A DNA stretch of 64,000 nucleotides from Colias croceus (Eukaryota > Arthropoda > Insecta > Lepidoptera > Pieridae). Below, piece after piece: positions 10,443-24,430 of the stretch (positions are counted from its first letter, which is position 1; each line of letters opens with the position of its first letter). The position numbers and the translations under genes are program-made. Below the pieces are notes generated by a model. It did no database searches, was not told the DNA's origin, and saw nothing but the letters and a program-made list of their open reading frames with translations. Location: the NCBI RefSeq assembly GCF_905220415.1, contig NC_059550.1, positions 2,234,501-2,298,500 of the forward strand. The letters run 5' to 3'.

Positions 10443-13400
10443 TCAAACGGATCACACAATAGTACAGTAAACATTAAAACACGTTCATTTTACAACGAAG
10501 TATTGACAATACTGTAAGTAGTAGATATCCATTTATGAGTGCGCGCGCGCCGACAATGAAAATTTATTAAAGTCCCTTCGAGCAATGTGGGTGTGCTCAT
10601 TTGTATTGACAGTATTTAAATGGATACGTTTTTGCCGCATTAGACCATTTAGACGCATTAGATTATGTATAACATATTATACACAACACATAAATTATAT
10701 GTATATTGTAAATGTAAACAATCAGATCTTGTTGTAATCTTGACAAAAATAATTAACAATAAAATTACAGCTTATTATATATGAGCATTGTTGGTTAATG
10801 TTAATATAAAATTTAATTTTCTCAGAACATGCTGTTTAATTAATGTTAAAATGTTTTAAATATAATAATACCAGACTATTTTTATGTTATATTTGTTTGA
10901 TACATGAAAAGACGTATTTATTTTCATTAAAATTCGACTTATGTCCAGTAATGATTGATGAAACTTCATACTTACGAAATAATATCGACCAAAAAATATT
11001 ATTATTCCCGTATGTAGGCCATATTCGGATGCCAGTTAATGAGCATTCGCAACGAAACATGGATTATTAATGCCACACCTCACTACACGATTTATTCCGC
11101 ATCGATAAATACAATTCCATGCAGTTCATGATTTTGCATAAATGACCAATCCCGACACAAACGAATGTACTGATGAATAATGTCCAATTTAAAGCGACCT
11201 CTTCGTTTTCGATCATAGACCGTATTCGTACTTAATTGGAGCGATTGTTCGAGATCGTAATAGTTGTGCAGGTTCATTTTAAACTGGGTGGAGTGCCTTA
11301 AAAAATAATAGGCGTAATGATCAGACGGTGCACACTAATTGATTGAACGGGTAGTAATTAAGGCGAATCCTCAAAATGATTTTAGGTTTAATAGACAATG
11401 TAGTGCAATAACAATGCGTTTTGTTTAATGAGTTACGTAACGCTTTACTGTTAAAACTAAAGAACTGTTACAATTCGAATTACATTCATTTTTAATTGTT
11501 CTCGATGACATGAGAACTTTGCACGGTCTACTGAATGTTTGGACAATGATACCAAATAATAATCAGAAATCATTGAATAACCTAAAACATTGGTATATAT
11601 TTAGTTTTTATGACAATTAAATATTATACGTATGGTTTGTAAAGGAGCGTTTCGATACTTGGCAAAGTAAAGTGTAAATTGTTTGCTCGTATTTTCGTTT
11701 ACCGAAAGGCTACGACCAAAAATATTGCTTTTACATTGTATTTTTCATTGAATGCCCACATTAATAACTTGAAATTCTTACTCTTCCACTATACTGAATA
11801 TATTGCTTAACAAATAACCCATGATAAAACAAGGGACGAAATTACAGCTCTAAAGTAAACGTGGAGATAACACAATATTGGGAAAAAGTAGCCTGCACAA
11901 AGAGATTGAAATTTTTTAAATTGAACCGATTATCCAAGTGGAAAATTACTAAGGGACATGGGATCGATGGTATGTTTTAGCCGATATAGAATGTATGGGT
12001 TGAATGGATATTAAAAAGTTAGATGTTCTTTGTAGATTATGGAGCAGTATTTCACAGTTAATTGGTCTGTTTTCTTTATGGATACGGAGTTTTTCTTTAG
12101 CTCTATATGGAATCAAATACACGCCAACTCTTAACTGTGTAGATTTTGAATAAGCTGATGTAAGAAGTAAATACTCTGAAATAAATATTTCCGTTTGTAT
12201 CTGTTCATTTGAAAATCCATTAACAGACTAGAATTCAAAGATATGTTGCCAATTGAATCTAATATTATAAATGAGAATTTAGCTCTAGCTCTCTAGTATC
12301 AGAAAGGGACAAAAAGACATAAAAAAAATTAACCGTTTAACTAAATTTAACTGTAGATAGAAATTTGTGTGAATTTTGACAATATTTATGAGAAAAAATA
12401 CATGGACCCCTCCTATAATAATAATCATTAATTATTATACTTTGCGTAACTCTATCTGTCCATTCTCCAATTCAAGAGCTAGTTAAAGTGACCATAGCTT
12501 AAAATAGGAATATTTCCACTCAAATAATTTCACGCAGACAAAACCGCGGATAACAGATAGGCGATAGCACGTTATAAATCTTAATACTCCAATAGAGGCC
12601 GTAGTTATAATTATACCTGCCCGGAGTGAAATGGCATTTAAGCGGCAATTTGTTGGGATAAAACGACACTATCGGAACCGTTCACTGGGAACTAAAAAAG
12701 GTGCAGATGACGCGGAAAATTACACTAGTAGGTCGGGGTTACACTGTTTCGACATTTTTTTAATGTTTATATTAGAGGAGCAAATGGGCTATTTCATGTT
12801 TAAAGTTACACCATTTGTGAAAACTTATAAATGATTGGCGGTGTTGACGATTAATATGGGATTGGAGAAAAAAATTTGGAGGCTCTATTGTATGAGTAAA
12901 CGTAAAGTTTAATCTTACTAATGAAGAATCTCACCAAAGAAGCATTGTATATTAAGTCGTTTAGTCAGTCATGGTATTATTGTTATATTAATGAGATGTG
13001 TCTATTTAGCTGGTATGGGTTCCATCTGAAAATCATTGCTGCGAGAGCAAGCTACTATAGATACAGTACCGAATTATGAAGATTTGTTTTTTTAAGATAT
13101 TCAAATTTTGTATTCTAACCCTTATGCTGATAAATTGACCTAATTTTAAATAACTTTTACTTCGTATTGCTCGTTTTATAATCTGATAAGTCCATTGATG
13201 TTAACGTCATGAATACAGTAATATGTGCTTGTGAATATTATTATATTCCTATTTAAAGATCTGCTTAAGTTCAAGGTTATTTTTTTATATATTATTTTCT
13301 CCGTTTTAAAATGGTTAGCCAAGTGCGAAAAAGTGCGTTTATATTGCATATTACTACCAGTAAGTTTCACACACACAATGGCTTACAATTTATTGCAAAA

Positions 13401-15881
13401 AAATTAAGAAAATACGTATAAATTGTTTTTTGGAATGCACCACAATGAATAAAGTAAAAATATAAAGTAAAATGAAATAGTTCCTATGTCAATGCAATAC
13501 TATTGTATCATAGAATATACCAACATCCGATTATCTGCTCTCGGCTTAACATGGCCGGTCCCCATGTCCCCTTTGTTTCATATAGCAAAGCTTTGGAAAC
13601 CTGACTACGAATTATAATTCATTATTTTAACAATTGAACTAAAATTAGGTGAAAATGTCATTATCATTAAAGTTTATAATAGTGTCACATTAATTATGCA
13701 AATTATTTATGACCTTGTTAATTATGTACCAATATTTCAATAGCTGTAATTACAATAATACCTAATAATAATTACATAATAAATACTAAGAACAATTGAA
13801 TTTCCGAGGTGTGAATGTTTCAACTGAAAATGTTTAACAAGAGACATCTATAAGACCGTCACTATTTAAGCTGTTACCAGAAGTTTACAAAACAAAAACG
13901 GTGTCAATAAACAATTTCAACTTTAAACATTACAACTAACAGCCATTCTATCCCAAAAAAGATTGGCATCCAAAGCTTTTAGGTGCTCAAAAGAATAATT
14001 AAGGCAGCTATTAGAAAGATGCTCAAAGATGCAATTTGTCCTCATTAAATGTAATGTCCTGAAGACATTAATCACTCCTTAGTCCATTAGAGCGCAAATT
14101 ACGTTTAGTGGACGTTTTAATTCTGTCCTAGATGGTCTTCGTTGGGAGATATTGCGGTCGAATCCGCAGTAGTTTACCAAAATAGCGGTCCAAAAGTATA
14201 TCTTAATATTTCTCGGTTTGCCGGGATCGTAAACCTTAATGTTGGAGGTCAAATTATTTTCGTGCAATGGTCAGCTTACGGTGGTGTGTGAATTAGCAAA
14301 GACAAGATTAATTGCCTACTTTCTCTCCATTATTTTTAATCTTTATGCGTACAATACATACTGCCTTAGATTTTGATGTTTTTAAAAATAAAAAGTCATT
14401 TTGAAGCTATTGAACCATGTCGTCACATTACTTATTGTTTGCATACAAAACAGCAAACTTTTATTTCTAAGGTAAGCTAAGACATTGAAAATTTGTAACA
14501 GGTCTGCATTTCTCGTTGTCATTTAGAACAATTTTTGCGTTCCTACACCCAACTTCTGTATGATAAATTTTAACAGAAGACGAACACTGCTGAAGTCAAA
14601 AAGTACAAAAAGCTATTAACATAAATTATTACGCATTGATATAGTTTAATTAACTGTTCATTTATTATGTTTTCTCGAAAATAGAAGCATTTAATTAAAT
14701 GGTAATAAGTAATAACGATAGCGTCGGTTAATTAAAAGGTATTCAAACTGCTTTATATGTTAATTTGAAATGTGTATTAAAATGGGATGCTTCCAATACC
14801 AATAGAGTAATTACTAATTTGTTACTACAAATAAAGGTTCTTGCGTAAAATAACTAATCTAAAAATAAATAAATGATTCGACGACGCTCTTTTTCATTAG
14901 GAAATACGTTTACGCATACCCAGGGCCTCTAGGGAAAAGGGCCATTGTTGGTTTTATATATAACTAGCTTACCGCCCGCGGCTTCGCCCGCTTTGTCTAA
15001 ACCCTAATAAATTATATACTAAAACCTTTCTCTTGAATCACTCTATCTATAAAAAAAAACCCATCAAAATCCGTTGCGTAGTTTTAAAGATTAAAGCATA
15101 CAAAGGGACAGAGGGATATAGGGACAGAGAAAGCGACTTTGTTTTATACTATGTAGTGATTTAACAAAAGTTTGAAAATTCTTGTATTCGTAGCGTTTAA
15201 TATTGGCTTATAATTATTATACAAATTTTCTATGCATCTCCAAAGCATTTTAATGTCCAGAAAAACTCTTTGTAAGGTAATTTTTCACAAAATACACTTT
15301 TTAACATTTATTTAATTAATTCAAAAATAAACTTATTACACGAACAAATTATAGGTACCTTCAGAAATTAGAATAACAAAGTTCCAACAAATCCCGCGTA
15401 ATTAATATCAAACTGGACTCTGTCCAATTTATATCAGCGATACAATTGTATCTTTTGTTAAATCGCATTACCAACTCTGAAACATAGATTACACGAAAAT
15501 TAGTTCATCTGCGAATCGAAACGGTTTATCCAAAACGTATTTCAGAGAGAAACTAATTAGGAACTGTGAATTATTTCTGACCATTATGATTCTGATTGTT
15601 CGGATGCGTGATTTGATATGAATTATTGATGTTGGCTTAAGGCACGGCTTAAGGTTGGTACTATGGTTGTGGCTAAGCGCTCAAGAGCGGTAGAGACAAA
15701 AACGCATTGATTTTCTAGAAATTTCAAACAAAATATGTGATAATGTAAACGATGTAAGACCGAGTGTAATGCAAGAGACGCAGTTGTAAAAATTTTAAAA
15801 TGAAGATTTGTTTGAATTAATATTATATAATTTACGTGTTTATCTACAAATAAAAGGTATATAATATTTTGTAACTTATGG
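10443..15881. other. Intergenic or upstream sequence, no gene seen
   Basis: This lies upstream of the Ig-domain gene. Short open frames here (for example 10843-11070, 11092-11277, 12631-12834, 14079-14267) lack recognisable domains, codon bias and splice context. The stretches 11.06-11.29 and 12.60-12.74 kb are GC-richer than their surroundings and could be conserved non-coding elements, but nothing in the sequence proves it. The only identified element is the Helitron at 14964-15159. Confidence 0.5.
14964..15159 (-). mobile_element. Non-autonomous Helitron
   Basis: On the minus strand it starts TCACTACATAGTATAAAAC at 15159 and ends CTAG at 14967-14964, flanked by A and T. The hairpin is in GCGGGCGAAGCCGCGGGC. 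A shorter sister copy lies at 42119-42275. Confidence 0.75.
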
Positions 15882-16500
15882 TTTTTTTTTTTTTTTTTTT
15901 TTTTTTATTGAAATTATTATTACAAATTATTACTAACAATAACTTAAGTCTAAGTCCCACAAAACTGCACATGCAGTTTGTCTGTGGGATCAAGTAATAT
16001 ATTATATCTTATCTATAACTAAATATATTATATAAATATATTAATAACTGTTATAAAATATGGTATTATGTATGTATTTTTATTTGAGTGAGTAGGTATA
16101 TCTATTTAGGAGCTTGTGCTTTAGCATTCTAATGACTGAAGAAGGTGTTTTCTTAATAATCTTTTAAATTTGTGGATATTTGCTTCTGTTCGTATGTATT
16201 CTGGTAAACTATTGAGAAAATATGGTAAACGTTTATCTAAGGTTCGATCTCCAAAATAATTATTGACTCTAGGTACTTCATATTTTCCTGAGGTCACTGA
16301 CCTTGTTGTATGATTGGTATTTAAAAGAATTAGAGAAGAAATAGAGCTATGGTTGTTTACAGCAAGAAGATATTTGTGCTTAAGGCACTGATTAACTCTG
16401 CGGTAATTAAATAATAGGGCTACATACAATACACATATTTTATTCAAAAGCTTATATAATAATTTATAAGAGAAATACAGTTTATTATTCAATACGAATA
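15882..16500 (-). mobile_element. 5'-truncated LINE with poly(A) tail
   Basis: The 25-base T run at 15882-15906 is the poly(A) tail of a minus-strand insertion. The element keeps the last 123 codons of ORF2 (16492-16121), with the jockey/CR1-type C-terminal pattern PRVNNYFGDRTLDKRLPYFL followed by a basic KFKRLLRKHLL segment. The reverse transcriptase core is missing, as expected from incomplete reverse transcription. The 3' UTR has a hairpin (CCCACAGACAAACTGCATG paired with GCAGTTTTGTGGG). The 5' limit is approximate, and no target duplication was found. Confidence 0.7.
15957..15990 (-). other. Hairpin in the LINE 3' UTR
   Basis: CCCACA and AAACTGCA pair with TGCAGTTT and TGTGGG around a CATG centre, leaving a small bulge. 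It lies about 50 bp from the poly(A) tail. A conserved 3' hairpin in such LINEs could be the site recognised by the reverse transcriptase; that role is inferred here. Confidence 0.5.
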
Positions 16501-17575
16501 ATATTAATTAAAATTTATTAGCTTAGTGTTGCACTTACTCAATAATTAAATAGCAGATAATTAGAATGGAAAAAAACTTTAATAAATGTGTATCTCATTT
16601 TGGTGGCTTGGCGGCAGTTGAACAGAACCGCGATTGTGGCGTAAAATTAAACATTTATGACGTTATAAATAGCCATAAATATTATAAAATATTTTAATTG
16701 AAAGGTTACAAAGCTGCTCATGAAATGCCCTTTCAAGCATGTAAAATATACTGAAAATTTTATCACGAACTTAAGTAGAAAGATAATAATTTAAGATGGA
16801 TTTATTTAATTTTATAATGTACTATATTAATAATTGTTTATTTTTAATTTTAGGTAGAGGTAAGAAAAAATATTAATAATAATAAATAAAATTCGTTCTT
16901 TATTTTTTTCAATAATTTTCGACTATGTTGTATCATGTATATAATATATCATCCAAAGAGGATGATTAAATCAGTATTAAATTCGAAACAGTCAGAAAAA
17001 GTACTTATTAATGACTCTCTTTCAAGGAAGAGAAGCCAACTAATTACTCCAGTATATTAACGTACATATATTCTTAAGCTTTTATATATCAATCTATAAT
17101 AAACTATCCACTAATTAAACAACGCCCAAGAACAAAATAGTAACATACGTAAAAGTCCAACTGAAATTGTAATCCCGTTCCGTTCGTTAGATTTAATGAA
17201 CACGATTCCTACATTTTTTAAACTTAATCTACAGATTAAAACTTAGTACACAGTAGGAGTTATAATTAATATAAAATAAATTTGAATCATATAAATGTTT
17301 GTGTATCAGTATTATCACATGTTTTAACAAGAAAATGGTGAAATATTTCTTTGTCTGCAACTTCAACTCATTATTTTTAATTGAATTTCAAATAAAAATA
17401 CGATGTAAATAATACTGTCTTATTGGAAATTTCACTGGAATTACGAGTAATTCTTTTATTTTTTATAAGTGTTTGCCATTTTTGAGAAATCTTCATTACA
17501 AGCAGATTGCGCGCCCGCGAGCGGGAGTACGCGCGAGAGGCCAAACCAATGACCACGTAAGGATGTTTTGAGCGC

Positions 17576-17633
17576 CCGACCGTTGAGTGTTGACCGTTGA
17601 GTGCCTCCAGGAGGCGTCGAACCGTTGAGTGGT
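17576..17633 (+). repeat. CCGTTGAGTG decamer, three copies
   Basis: CCGTTGAGTG occurs three times in about 55 bp, the second and third separated by GC-rich CCTCCAGGAGGCGTCGAA. Just upstream, 17505-17545 is unusually GC-rich (GCGCGCCCGCGAGCGGGAG). It may be a small regulatory cluster or an element end. No function is supported. Confidence 0.4.
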
Positions 17634-18390
17634 TAACTGAACTAAATTCTGCTTTCGTTGAGTTTATTTGTTTTATAACTCGGGAAGTTTGTGTTTATAG
17701 AAATAAAGAATGCTCTGTTAGATTTAATTGTAATATTGTTTGTGTTTAATAATTCATTTACAATCTTTGATAAAGCACATTCAATCGTCTGCATATAATA
17801 AACTATTTTCAGAATTGATTAACATTAATTATGTAGCGCAAAATCTTTATTTGAAAGCATTGTTTACATCTAAACGAAAGAGTATCTACCGCATTATAGG
17901 TACCTCATAAAAATAACTCTCTTTAAACTCTAAATCAGTCATATTTAAATCAGTAATTCTATAAACACAAGGATACATTTTATGTTCCTATGTAAATCGT
18001 TCAACATAACAACTAAAATAAGTAATAACAACTATAATATAAAAATATAAGTAAAAAAAACACATATTTTCGTTCTAAAATCGATAACGATAAACATCAA
18101 AGGCAAACCTATATTTGGATATAAACCTCAGTTAATAAGGTCGAAAGGGTTTCATAATAGACTCCGTAGTTTCTGCTAGGGATTTCCAAAGATATAATGA
18201 AGATGATTGTGTGGTACGTCTGTTCAACAGTAAATGGAATCCGCATGCCGTAGTCCGCGGAAATCCGTCGGCAATTGAAAATTCTTTGTGAAACGAGTGG
18301 AAATGTCCGAGAGTTATTTAAGCTGGATGGTTTAGTTTAGGTTGGAATGAGTTGTGAATATGAGATGTTTAGATAGTGTTTATAAAGGAA

Positions 18391-18580
18391 CTAGCTGTGC
18401 TCCGCGGTTTCACCCGCGTGGCTCCGCTCCTGTTGGTCTTAGCGTAATGATATAACATAGCCTTCCTCGAATAAAAGGCTATCTTACACCGAAAGAATTT
18501 TTTTAAATCGGACCAGTATAGTTCCTGAGATTAGCGCGTTCAAACAAACAAACTCTTCAGTTTTATAATAATAATATAGA
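18391..18580 (-). mobile_element. Non-autonomous Helitron
   Basis: On the minus strand it starts TCTATATTATTATTATAAAA at 18580 and ends CTAG at 18394-18391. The 3' hairpin region reads ACGCGGGTGAAACCGCGG. It is related to the truncated copy at 7560-7667. Confidence 0.7.
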
Positions 18581-19633
18581 TAGGTCATACAGGTTGACAA
18601 AGTATAGAGTAGGAGAATATTAGTAAACTTGGTCTGCGACCCAGACTTGGCTTCCGACACGAACGAACGAACTTGTATTGTAATGTGCTGCAATAGGCTT
18701 AAATGAATGGCAATTGCGCAGAATTATTATAATGTATGTAGTATACACACACGAACCTTATTTTATTGCTCTAAAATAATGCTAATTGCTAGCGTTTTAT
18801 TTGTTGTATAGCATTAGTTAAAAGATACCCAAATATTATTTTCTATTATTAGGTACTTGTATTTAATTGGACATAATAGTAGCTAGATGTTATAATAATC
18901 GGCTTAAAATCCACATAAATCGCTGTCCATGAATTATAAATTTATAAATCACGTTGAAAGCACGTGAAAGACTTTCAAACGGTTCCCAGACAGCCGAGTG
19001 GGCGTCCAGCCGTCCAGTTCTTGGCCATTTATTTTAGATCGACTATCAATCTAGGGACGTGACACATCACAAGCTGTATTGATTTGTAGATTTCTGTAGC
19101 ATATTATGTTGAATTAAAGAACAAAACTACAATGCCAATTGTACAAAATTATATTTTTAAATCGGAATTTTGTGCTTGAGATTTCGCAATGTATTAAAAA
19201 CTGACTAAAATTTATTCTTAGTGTAACTACAATATACTTTCCGTTATTTTCGAATTATTTCCTATATTCTAAACAAATACTAGTATTCCACACCTACTTT
19301 AGCATGCATAACAATACCCTACAAATCAATGTTTCACATACACTCTTCAGAAATACAAAAAAATTCATTGATCACATGCCACAAAGTGGGGCTTCCAGTA
19401 CCTATATCCTTCCTTTATAGGCTTAAGCTTGGAGTCACAGGTCGGCGATGACGTCTGTAATAACCATTCATCTCAGTGGATTCTAGTCCTCGATTGTATG
19501 GCTTTAGTGTTATAAGAGTATATTGTAATCTTTCTATTATTTTAATCTTCTGTTCTTTTGTATTTATCATGACAAAAAGAAACGTGAAGAAGAAATAAAT
19601 AAATAATTTTTATTTATAAAAACCCTGACTTCT

Positions 19634-19797
19634 AGCTAGCGCGCAAGAGCAACTTTTGTCTCCGCAACTATTTTGTCTCTCTCATCAACTCTATGGGGAG
19701 TTGCGTCGCTACGTGCGCGCACTTCCTTACAAGCCCATAGAGTTGATGGGATAGACAAAATAGTTGCGGAGACAAAATTTGCTCTTGCGCGCTAGCT
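19634..19797. mobile_element. Hairpin MITE, copy 1
   Basis: This 164-bp element is almost all inverted repeat. Each arm, about 63 bp, starts AGCTAGCGCGCAAGAGCAA and runs to CATCAACTCTATGGG, with a few mismatches, around a GC-rich loop. A second copy is at 28064-28222. No transposase or clear target duplication was seen, so the superfamily is unknown. Confidence 0.75.
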
Positions 19798-20088
19798 CTT
19801 TTTTATATTTTATGTATTCACACTACCACAATTCTGACGGTTACAACGACACCTCATAGGTAAGTCAAAACACTCCCAGCGATTTGGGTTGTAGAGCGTG
19901 CCAAATAAATAAACATACTTACTCTCGAAAAACATAGCCTTCCTTCTTTGGTAGTCGGGTAAATATTGGTGTAGCAAGCATTTTAAGACTCATAGGGACT
20001 GACATAATTTAACTGAAAATAGAAATAAAAATTATTATTCGCATTGAAGTTATTTGTCTGTAACGTGCATGTGCTTCTCAGTTCTAAC

Positions 20089-20904
20089 TAGGGTTGTTGA
20101 GGATTCCTCTTCCGCTTCCTCATAATGCGGAAGTTCCGCAATATTTTGGGTTCCTCTTCCGTTACCGCTTCCTCAAAAATTAAATCAAAAAATTCCTCTT
20201 CCGCTATCGCTTCCTCAAAATTTAGAGGAAATTTATGAGGATGCCGTATCTACGATAACGCACTCGCTGCAGCGCGATTGCCGGGCCGATCCGATCGGGC
20301 GGAGACTCTATTCGACTAGGTTTTATTCGTATGTAATGTATGAAAATATTTCGACAAAATCTAATCGATTTGAGTCCCTTTTTTTACTGAGATAGATTAG
20401 GTTTTGTCGAGTAATATGCATAAGTAAACAAAATCATATCTGAGTCCGACTCGTGACTCAAAATAGTATGGTATAGGCTAGGCTTTGTAAATTCGCGATC
20501 GGGCGAGCGAGACCATGCCACCCGCGCTGTTACTTGCCTCTTTTTGCATATAATATTTTTTTCCAATTAATAAGCTCGAAAACTGTTGGACCAATTAATA
20601 TTTTTATTGAATATGAACACTGAGTAAGATGCTTTTTTAAAAGGGGCAATTTTCCTAGTAGTTTAAATATCAATATTCAATAATATGTACATACAGGACA
20701 GTGGCTTTTGTTCTAATTTTTTAATTTTTAATTTTGATTTTAATTTCCTATCATCCTCGTCCTCATCCGCTTCCTCTTCCGCTTCCTCATCCGCATCCTC
20801 TTCCTCAAAAAAATATCCTCATCCTCATCCGCATCCCCTAATATTGCGCGTGAAAATTCCTCTTCCTCCTCCTCTTCCTCATAATCACTTCCTCAACAAC
20901 CCAA
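20089..20904. mobile_element. Non-autonomous hAT-like transposon
   Basis: The ends are inverted: TAGGGTTGTTGAGGA at the left, and TTGGGTTGTTGAGGA when the right end is reverse-complemented. Exact 8-bp copies of GTTCTAAC flank it at 20081-20088 and 20905-20912, the target-site length of hAT elements. Inside each end are arrays of TTCCTCTTCCGCTTCCTCA-like units. These fit hAT subterminal repeats bound by transposase, though they are unusually long and degenerate. No transposase is encoded. The serine-rich open frame 20685-21035 is only the array read as codons. Confidence 0.75.
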
Positions 20905-20912
20905 GTTCTAAC

Positions 20913-23900
20913 AGCCGAATATTATTAAGTACGAAATCCAGAGTTGGCACAATAAATTCCGTGGACCAGTTAAGTACCGCGTTTATTTACATCCGGTATC
21001 CGGTTTCCTTCCCGCCATTCCTTTTCAAAATATAGCCTTTAAAGAGCTTAATTTTAGCGAAATCACTGCTAACGCGAAACAAATCTAACAGCTGTATTCA
21101 GTTAAATACGGTTTTCTTCATTTTAAAATAATGTGGTTTTTATTTTTGAGCAAGTGTTTATAAATAATACACTTGAATTTATAAATGTAATCTTTGTTTA
21201 TGATATGTTTATGATGAATATGTCTGCCCAATGTTCATCCCTATTTCCGATCAAGATTATGTTATGGTGTTTTTGTAAATGTAACTGAATTCGAATGTCT
21301 ATAAAATAATGTGTCCAGAAGATATGAATAGAATAAAAGAATAAGAATAAAATCATTTTATTAGGATCACCACATTAATACATAAAACATAAAAAAAACA
21401 AATATTATGAATAGTGTTTGTGCGTAATCGTATTAATCTATCTGCTATCCTATCTTCATAGTTCATTTACTAAGAGGTACCTAGGTGCAAACTAGGACAT
21501 GGTGTTCATGGTATTATTATGTTTTCTGGTTGGGTGTGCAGTATAAAACCATTGTTTTCGTTTTATTGATTCGCCACTGGCCTCGTATTGTTCAATGAAC
21601 AAAGGTGAATTTTTAGAAGCACGTGTGCTCTGCAAATCTATTAGTTGCTCTGAATTGGAAATGTCCAATGAATCATTGAAACTTACATTAATAAAATATA
21701 ATTGTAGCCTTAAAGCTTGCTAAAATGAAATTCAAATTATATCTTAAAAACATACTAAGTATCGAAATATTTCGTTTCTTTTGAATATTTTTAGACACGT
21801 AATAAAACCTTAATCGCAAAATTTCCAATATTCAGTTGTCAATCTTTAAAAATAAGACTGGCTGATTCAATTTTGACAGTCTTTTGATTAAATAAAAAAG
21901 CCAGTTATAAATGGAACGTGTTTGAAATTCGGAGCGCGCCAATTGGAGCGTCACAATCTTTCAAATCGGAAGGTGTTCGGATTTATTGTGTCCGAATTAA
22001 TTCAGCGAAGCGCGGGAACTTAGCGGAATTTTAAAGTCCCTGCACACTAGTGATTAGGGTTTTAATGCTGTGTTTCTTAAAGTTTTAATTTCAATTTTAG
22101 TTAGCGATAAAAAAGCGGACTCTTAATGGTGTGGAAAGAAGTTGGTGCAGATGTTAATTACATTAAATGTAATATCATGAAAATCGTTTGTATTGTATAT
22201 TTTATATAGAAATGTCGGTAAGATTTATATTTTTAAGAATTTGATCGTCCTCCTGAATGGGAATATTGGATAAGGACTTTTAAAGTTTATTAACTTACTA
22301 TTTTTTATATTATATTATATAAATAAATTTTGGATATTTAGAAGGATAAACTGACATGAATGCTTTTGATTTGTGATGTATACCACCCACATTGATCAGA
22401 GAGAACCAAAGATGAATTTAATATCGAGGTCAACTGCTATTCATGAAATTAACTTGATCATATTCTCGATAATATCTTGTTTCTGAAATATGTTTTCTCA
22501 AAATTTATAAGTACTACAATTTTGAATTGAATTTAGTGTTATCTGACTAAAACTTCAAGGAAAATTGTCTGAAATAATTAGCGGTCGGCCGGATTCTCAA
22601 AATGATTATCTATTATTTCTGATTTAATTTAAAACAAGTACTAACTAGAAATTAATAGGGCGTATCTATTTAAACTGTAGGTACTGGATAATGAAATACA
22701 TTGTTTAATTTGGTTACTCAATTATAGTTGAAATTAAATTCAGACTTGTTTATAAACCTTTTAATCAAATCCATTAATCTCTCTTTTTATTTATTTCCTA
22801 AGTCGTAATGCTTGAATGTGAAAGTCATTGAAAGAAACCGGCAGTATTGTAGAAACGTTTCTAATGTTCTATAACCTAGGTACTAGGTAGATACTAGATA
22901 CTTAATACGTAGTAAAGTAACATACATAATACTCATATTAAATACAGTATAATTTATTCTTAAACGTAGCAAATGAATAAAGATCTACATAAAACTGAAG
23001 GAAAATTCTTAAATTTAACAAGCGACATAATCCAGTAGTGCGCGAAATTCTCGCAGTACCTCAACGAAATTTAAATTCGCAGGCCCCAATCTCGCATTCG
23101 ATTGTCAAAGCCTTACCCTCTAAGCTGCTTACGAGTAAGAAGATTTGGATCCTCAGGCGCCTGCAACTTTGTAGTCTTAAAAATTTAAATGCTGCCTTTA
23201 AAGACGAGCGCTGACCGCTAATACGTGTAATATCGGATCAGCGAATTGCACCGTGCATTTTATTTGGGAGGATTATAATAAAGGTTGGTTAAATTGCGAA
23301 GTAAAAGGAATATTTGGTTTTGAACTTTTTTATATTTAAAACTGATTATGTGAATGTGGACAGTTGAATTTGATAAAAAGTATTGCGTTTTTCATTTGAT
23401 CTTAATTTTGTAGGACAATAATACTTAAGCATTGTTTAGTTAATATTAAAACAAATTGATACTTTATATTATATTCAAATAGTGTTAAATAAACGATAAC
23501 TATTATAGTCGAGTTATAAGATTGTATTTGTCGAGTTAATAGTTGTTGTTTGTTCGTCTAGATCTAGGATGAGCCAAATAACGCATAATCTCATAAGCCT
23601 AGAATTAGAAAGCGTTATTTGTGGAACACCGTCCGAGAGTATACAAAGATATCGGTTTTCTGATGTGTACCTATTTTCTGATGTCATAGAAATAGCTTAA
23701 GGGGCTACTTACTGCCAATTGCCTGTTTTCTTCGTCTAACTACTCTTCGGTTAGTGAATATAAATGTCCAAAAAAAATATATGTTACTTATTAGACCTTA
23801 AACTTTAATTTCAACGTTTGAAATAATTCTATCTATAAAAATAATGTCCGAAAAAATATTCCAAAGTGGAGCATTTCTTGTTTGAATTTTCGTAACTCCG

Positions 23901-24430
23901 TCTAAACGGTATGGAGTTTTGCTATTTTTCTTTCACAATAATATTTTAAAAGGTGATTGTCATAAATTGTACGTTTGGCGAGACAATGCAAGTTCTTAGT
24001 GAGCTACAAATAATTATTTACTGTTTTCTAAATGAAATGAAATGAGCGGGTCCGTGCGCAGGCGACGGGCGGCACTGTAGCTCGAACTGTCGGACGAGGA
24101 GGTTGTGCTGCTCATTCTCTAAAATTGTATTTTGCCTGATTGTGGATGGCAATATTGTGCAATTTTTTTTGGCCAATTTTGTGCGTGCGCGTGGTTTCAC
24201 ATAGTTAAGTTTTATTTTAACTATGTTTGCGAATATGTGCCCGCCTGCTACTAACTATGTTTTCTATTAGAAATCTTGTTTTGAACTTGTTTTTTTCTCA
24301 ATCGGGTTTTTTAACAACTTTTTTATTTTATGCTTTTTAGTGCACATTGATTAGCTTAGTAGGTCAAAGCCCTACACCCTACACCCGTTACGTCAAGATG
24401 GCGGGACTTCCTCAGGCATTTTGAAAATTA
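20913..24430. other. Non-coding stretch, nothing recognised
   Basis: AT-rich sequence with no exon, RNA gene or intact element that I could identify. A decayed Helitron-like scrap lies near 23.83-23.95 kb. The minus-strand open frame at 24018-24200 has no recognisable domain. Confidence 0.45.

Larger units (their letters stand above)
16501..20088. other. Non-coding AT-rich stretch with element copies
   Basis: No gene was recognised. The stretch contains a GC-rich patch with a triplicated decamer at 17505-17640, a Helitron at 18391-18580 and a hairpin MITE at 19634-19797. Around 19.92-19.98 kb is a transposon scrap (CATAGCCTTCC...GTCGGGTAA) similar to one near 26.27 kb. Confidence 0.5.

Noticed and set aside
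20685..21035. 116-codon frame with a serine-rich and PHPHP region
   Set aside because: It is the CTTCC array of the hAT-like element read as codons. It crosses the element end and its target duplication.
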